From assembly GCF_009674605.1 (NCBI RefSeq), contig NZ_WKJO01000001.1, forward strand, positions 2,046,001 through 2,110,000: DNA of 64,000 nt. The letters run 5' to 3'. Each line of letters starts with the position of its first letter. The first letter of the stretch is position 1. A program made the translations under genes and the position numbers. Shown here one piece after another: positions 62,043 through 64,000 of the stretch. A model generated the notes under the pieces. It worked only from the letters and a program-made list of their open reading frames with translations, did not search any database and was not told where the DNA came from. The DNA is from Haloferax litoreum (GTDB lineage Archaea > Halobacteriota > Halobacteria > Halobacteriales > Haloferacaceae).

Positions 62043-62825
62043 CTACAGTTCCGCCTCGAAGTCTTCGAGGGCGTAGACGGTGTCGGTGCCGCGGCGGTCG
62101 AGCGTCTCGTTGGCGAGGAGCCAGTAGACGACCGACAGTGCGCGGCGACCCTTGTTGTTCGTCGGGACGACGAGGTCGACGTTGGACGTCTGGTTGTTGG
62201 AGTCGCACATCGCGATGACGGGGATACCGACCGTGATGGCCTCCTTGACTGCCTGCGCGTCACCGATTGGGTCGGTGACGACGACCACGTCAGGTTCGAT
62301 GTAGCCGGCGTAGTCCGGGTTCGTCAGCGTGCCGGGGATAAAGCGTCCCGTGCGGGCACGAGCGCCGACGGCGTCGGCGAACTTCTCGGCCGGGAACCGA
62401 CCGTACTGACGGGAGGACGTCACCAGAATCTGCTCTGGGTCGTAGTTCGCGAGGAAGTCCGCAGCGGTGCGGATTCGCGAGTCCGTCTGGCTCACGTCGA
62501 GCACGTACAGCCCATCGTCACGGACACGGTGGATGAACCGAACCATGTCGTTGGTCTTCTGCTGGGTACCGATGTGGACACCGGCGGCCAGGTAGTCTTC
62601 GACCGGGATGAGCAGGTCGGCGTCTTCGTCGGGCATGACGTCCTCGTCGAAGGCCGGCTCTGGCTCTGCTTCTTCGGCCTCGGCAGCCTCGTCGGCCGCC
62701 TCGGCGGTCTCTGCTGTCTCGTCTTCGGTGGCGGCCTCGTCGGTGCCCGTCTCGGTGACCGCTTCGGTCTCCGTCTCGGGTTCCTCGTCGGCGACCTCCA
62801 CCGCGTCGTTTTCGTTGTCGCTCAT
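62043..62825 (-). CDS. rps2: 30S ribosomal protein S2
   Basis: A 260-residue ribosomal protein. The acidic N-terminal extension (about 75 residues, rich in Glu and Ala) precedes the S2 core: [42 protein letters not shown] and [25 protein letters not shown]. It overlaps enolase by four bases (ATGA), the conserved archaeal enolase-S2 order. Confidence 0.96.
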   Translation of the reverse strand: MSDNENDAVEVADEEPETETEAVTETGTDEAATEDETAETAEAADEAAEAEEAEPEPAFDEDVMPDEDADLLIPVEDYLAAGVHIGTQQKTNDMVRFIHRVRDDGLYVLDVSQTDSRIRTAADFLANYDPEQILVTSSRQYGRFPAEKFADAVGARARTGRFIPGTLTNPDYAGYIEPDVVVVTDPIGDAQAVKEAITVGIPVIAMCDSNNQTSNVDLVVPTNNKGRRALSVVYWLLANETLDRRGTDTVYALEDFEAEL

Positions 62826-64000
62826 ACTGCGTCGTCCGCGATGCGGATGAGTTCGTTCAGTTTGGCAGTTCGCTCGCCTTGCACCGTGCCGGTCTTGATG
62901 AACGGCGCGTCGGTTGCGACGGCGAGGTGTGCGATGGTCGTGTCTTCCGTCTCACCGGAGCGGTGAGAGATGACAGCGTCCATCCCGTTTCGGGAGGCCA
63001 GTTCGACGGCGTCGAACGCGTCGGTCAGCGTCCCGATCTGGTTCGGTTTGATGAGGATGGAGTTCGCGGCACCCACGTCGATGCCATCTTGCAGGCGGTC
63101 GACGTTGGTGACGAAGAGGTCGTCACCACAGATGAGCGTGCGGTCTCCCACACGGTCGGTGAGTTCCGCGAAGCCCTCGTAGTCGTTCTCGTCGAGGGGG
63201 TCTTCGACGTAGACGAGGTCGTACTCGTCGACCATCTCGGCGACGTAGTCGATCTGCTCGTCTGTCGTCTTCGTCTCGTCGCCGTAGTGGTAGACACCAT
63301 CTTCGAACATCTCCGAAGCGGCGATGTCGAGACCGAAGCGAATCTCGAAGCCGAGTTCGTCCTCGACGTCGGAGACTGCTTCGTCCATAATCTCGAACGC
63401 CTCTGCGTCGGAGACTGCTGGTGCCCACGCACCCTCGTCGCCCTTCGCGGCAGGCACACCACGCTCGTCGAGAATCTCGGACGCGCGGGCGTGGACCTTC
63501 GCGTTGGCGAAGACGGCCTCGGAGACGCTCGGCGCACCGACTGGTGCGGCGAGGAACTCCTGAATGTTCGTGGCTTCCTTGGCGTGTTCACCGCCACCGA
63601 TGACGTTCCCGAGCGGCGTCGGGAAGTTGTCGCCGCGGAACGCACCGCCGAGGTGCTGGTACAGGGGTGCACCGAGCACGTCGGCACCGGCCTTCGCGGC
63701 CGCCATCGAGATGGCGACGGCGCTGTTGGCACCGATTTCCGAGAAGTTCTCGGTTCCGTCGGCACCACGCAGGGCACGGTCGACCTCACGCTGGTTGCCC
63801 GCGTGGACTTCGTCCACGAGACGGGGAACCGCGTGGCGGCGTGCTGCTGCGATAGCCTCGGTCGGCGGCAGTTCGATTGCCTCGTATTCCCCAGTGGACG
63901 CACCACTCGGGGCCGCAGCACGACCGAACCCACCGGACGCGGTGAGGACGTCGGCTTCGACCGTCGGGTTTCCACGGGAGTCGAGCACGCGGCGCAGGGA
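62822..64000 (-). CDS. eno: enolase, N-terminus outside window
   Basis: At least 392 residues are visible; the frame runs past base 64000. Glycolytic 2-phosphoglycerate hydratase: [13 protein letters not shown] near the N-terminus, [33 protein letters not shown] with the catalytic Lys, and [13 protein letters not shown]. The usual first residues (about 12) are missing because of the window edge. It precedes rps2 in one operon. Confidence 0.96.
   Translation of the reverse strand, partial: SLRRVLDSRGNPTVEADVLTASGGFGRAAAPSGASTGEYEAIELPPTEAIAAARRHAVPRLVDEVHAGNQREVDRALRGADGTENFSEIGANSAVAISMAAAKAGADVLGAPLYQHLGGAFRGDNFPTPLGNVIGGGEHAKEATNIQEFLAAPVGAPSVSEAVFANAKVHARASEILDERGVPAAKGDEGAWAPAVSDAEAFEIMDEAVSDVEDELGFEIRFGLDIAASEMFEDGVYHYGDETKTTDEQIDYVAEMVDEYDLVYVEDPLDENDYEGFAELTDRVGDRTLICGDDLFVTNVDRLQDGIDVGAANSILIKPNQIGTLTDAFDAVELASRNGMDAVISHRSGETEDTTIAHLAVATDAPFIKTGTVQGERTAKLNELIRIADDAV

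Overview
The window is high-GC DNA from a halophilic archaeon of the Haloferax/Halogeometricum type (Haloferacaceae). The evidence is strongly acidic predicted proteins, archaeal-type translation and transcription genes (L7Ae, S28e, L24e, L37e, L21e, RpoF, P1/L12, P0/L10), mevalonate kinase with isopentenyl phosphate kinase, GGPP-type prenyl synthase, archaeal GltX, Lsm, RNase J, TmcA, and many leaderless starts with an A/T-rich TATA element about 25 nt upstream. Gene content and local order match the chromosome of Haloferax volcanii as I remember it. I see no insertion sequence, integrase, CRISPR array or phage-like block; this is core chromosome.

Layout. 1-9.4 kb: end of archease, a DoxX-like membrane protein and RtcB RNA ligase, then small membrane and zinc-ribbon proteins, a HAD phosphatase, an acyl-CoA dehydrogenase, an alpha/beta hydrolase, an AlaX-type alanyl-tRNA editing protein, the MBF1-like regulator and tRNA-Leu(GAG). 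9.4-18.4 kb: DUF420 protein, PurF, the L37e-Lsm pair, RNase J, the prenyl synthase, GltX and a cyclase-family protein. 18.4-25.2 kb: DUF456 protein, a seven-Cys ferredoxin, and an electron-transfer flavoprotein operon (FixA, FixB with an unusual duplicated N-terminal extension, a FixC-FixX fusion, a small unknown protein), then an HTH-acetyltransferase and a small Cys protein. 25.2-41.1 kb: TmcA, the L7Ae-S28e-L24e-Ndk operon, a Tat-exported cupredoxin, two methionine-synthase-like proteins, the L21e-RpoF-DUF655-KsgA-(MscS)-HemK operon, a transsulfuration enzyme, EF-1beta with a four-knuckle zinc microprotein, and a TctA/DUF112 permease. 41.2-47.6 kb: the L11 and L1-L10-L12 ribosomal operons, an M42 peptidase, then mevalonate kinase and isopentenyl phosphate kinase. 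47.6-64 kb: an MBL hydrolase, orphan Dpp/Opp-type permeases, an Lhr-type helicase, a LarA-like racemase, a Dna2-type nuclease-helicase, a DUF2342 zincin, a VOC protein, a rhodanese-MBL fusion, ribosomal S2 and the start-truncated enolase.

The genes form recognisable working groups: RNA ligation and repair (archease, RtcB), RNA processing (Lsm, RNase J), translation, isoprenoid lipid synthesis, electron transfer from acyl-CoA oxidation to quinone (acyl-CoA dehydrogenase, Fix proteins), and methionine/transsulfuration metabolism.

The most unusual material is non-coding. The strongest candidate is at 58553-58765: a predicted multi-helix RNA with a 7-bp closing stem, two internal hairpins, a possible loop-linker pseudoknot (TTGGG with CCCAA) and a further long hairpin, preceded by a perfect 8-bp inverted repeat over a TATA-like element. 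A second structured element (12919-13034) lies between the divergent Lsm and RNase J genes. Paired dyads sit upstream of purF, and the L7Ae leader is structured. All pairings were read by eye; none was energy-minimised or searched against databases.
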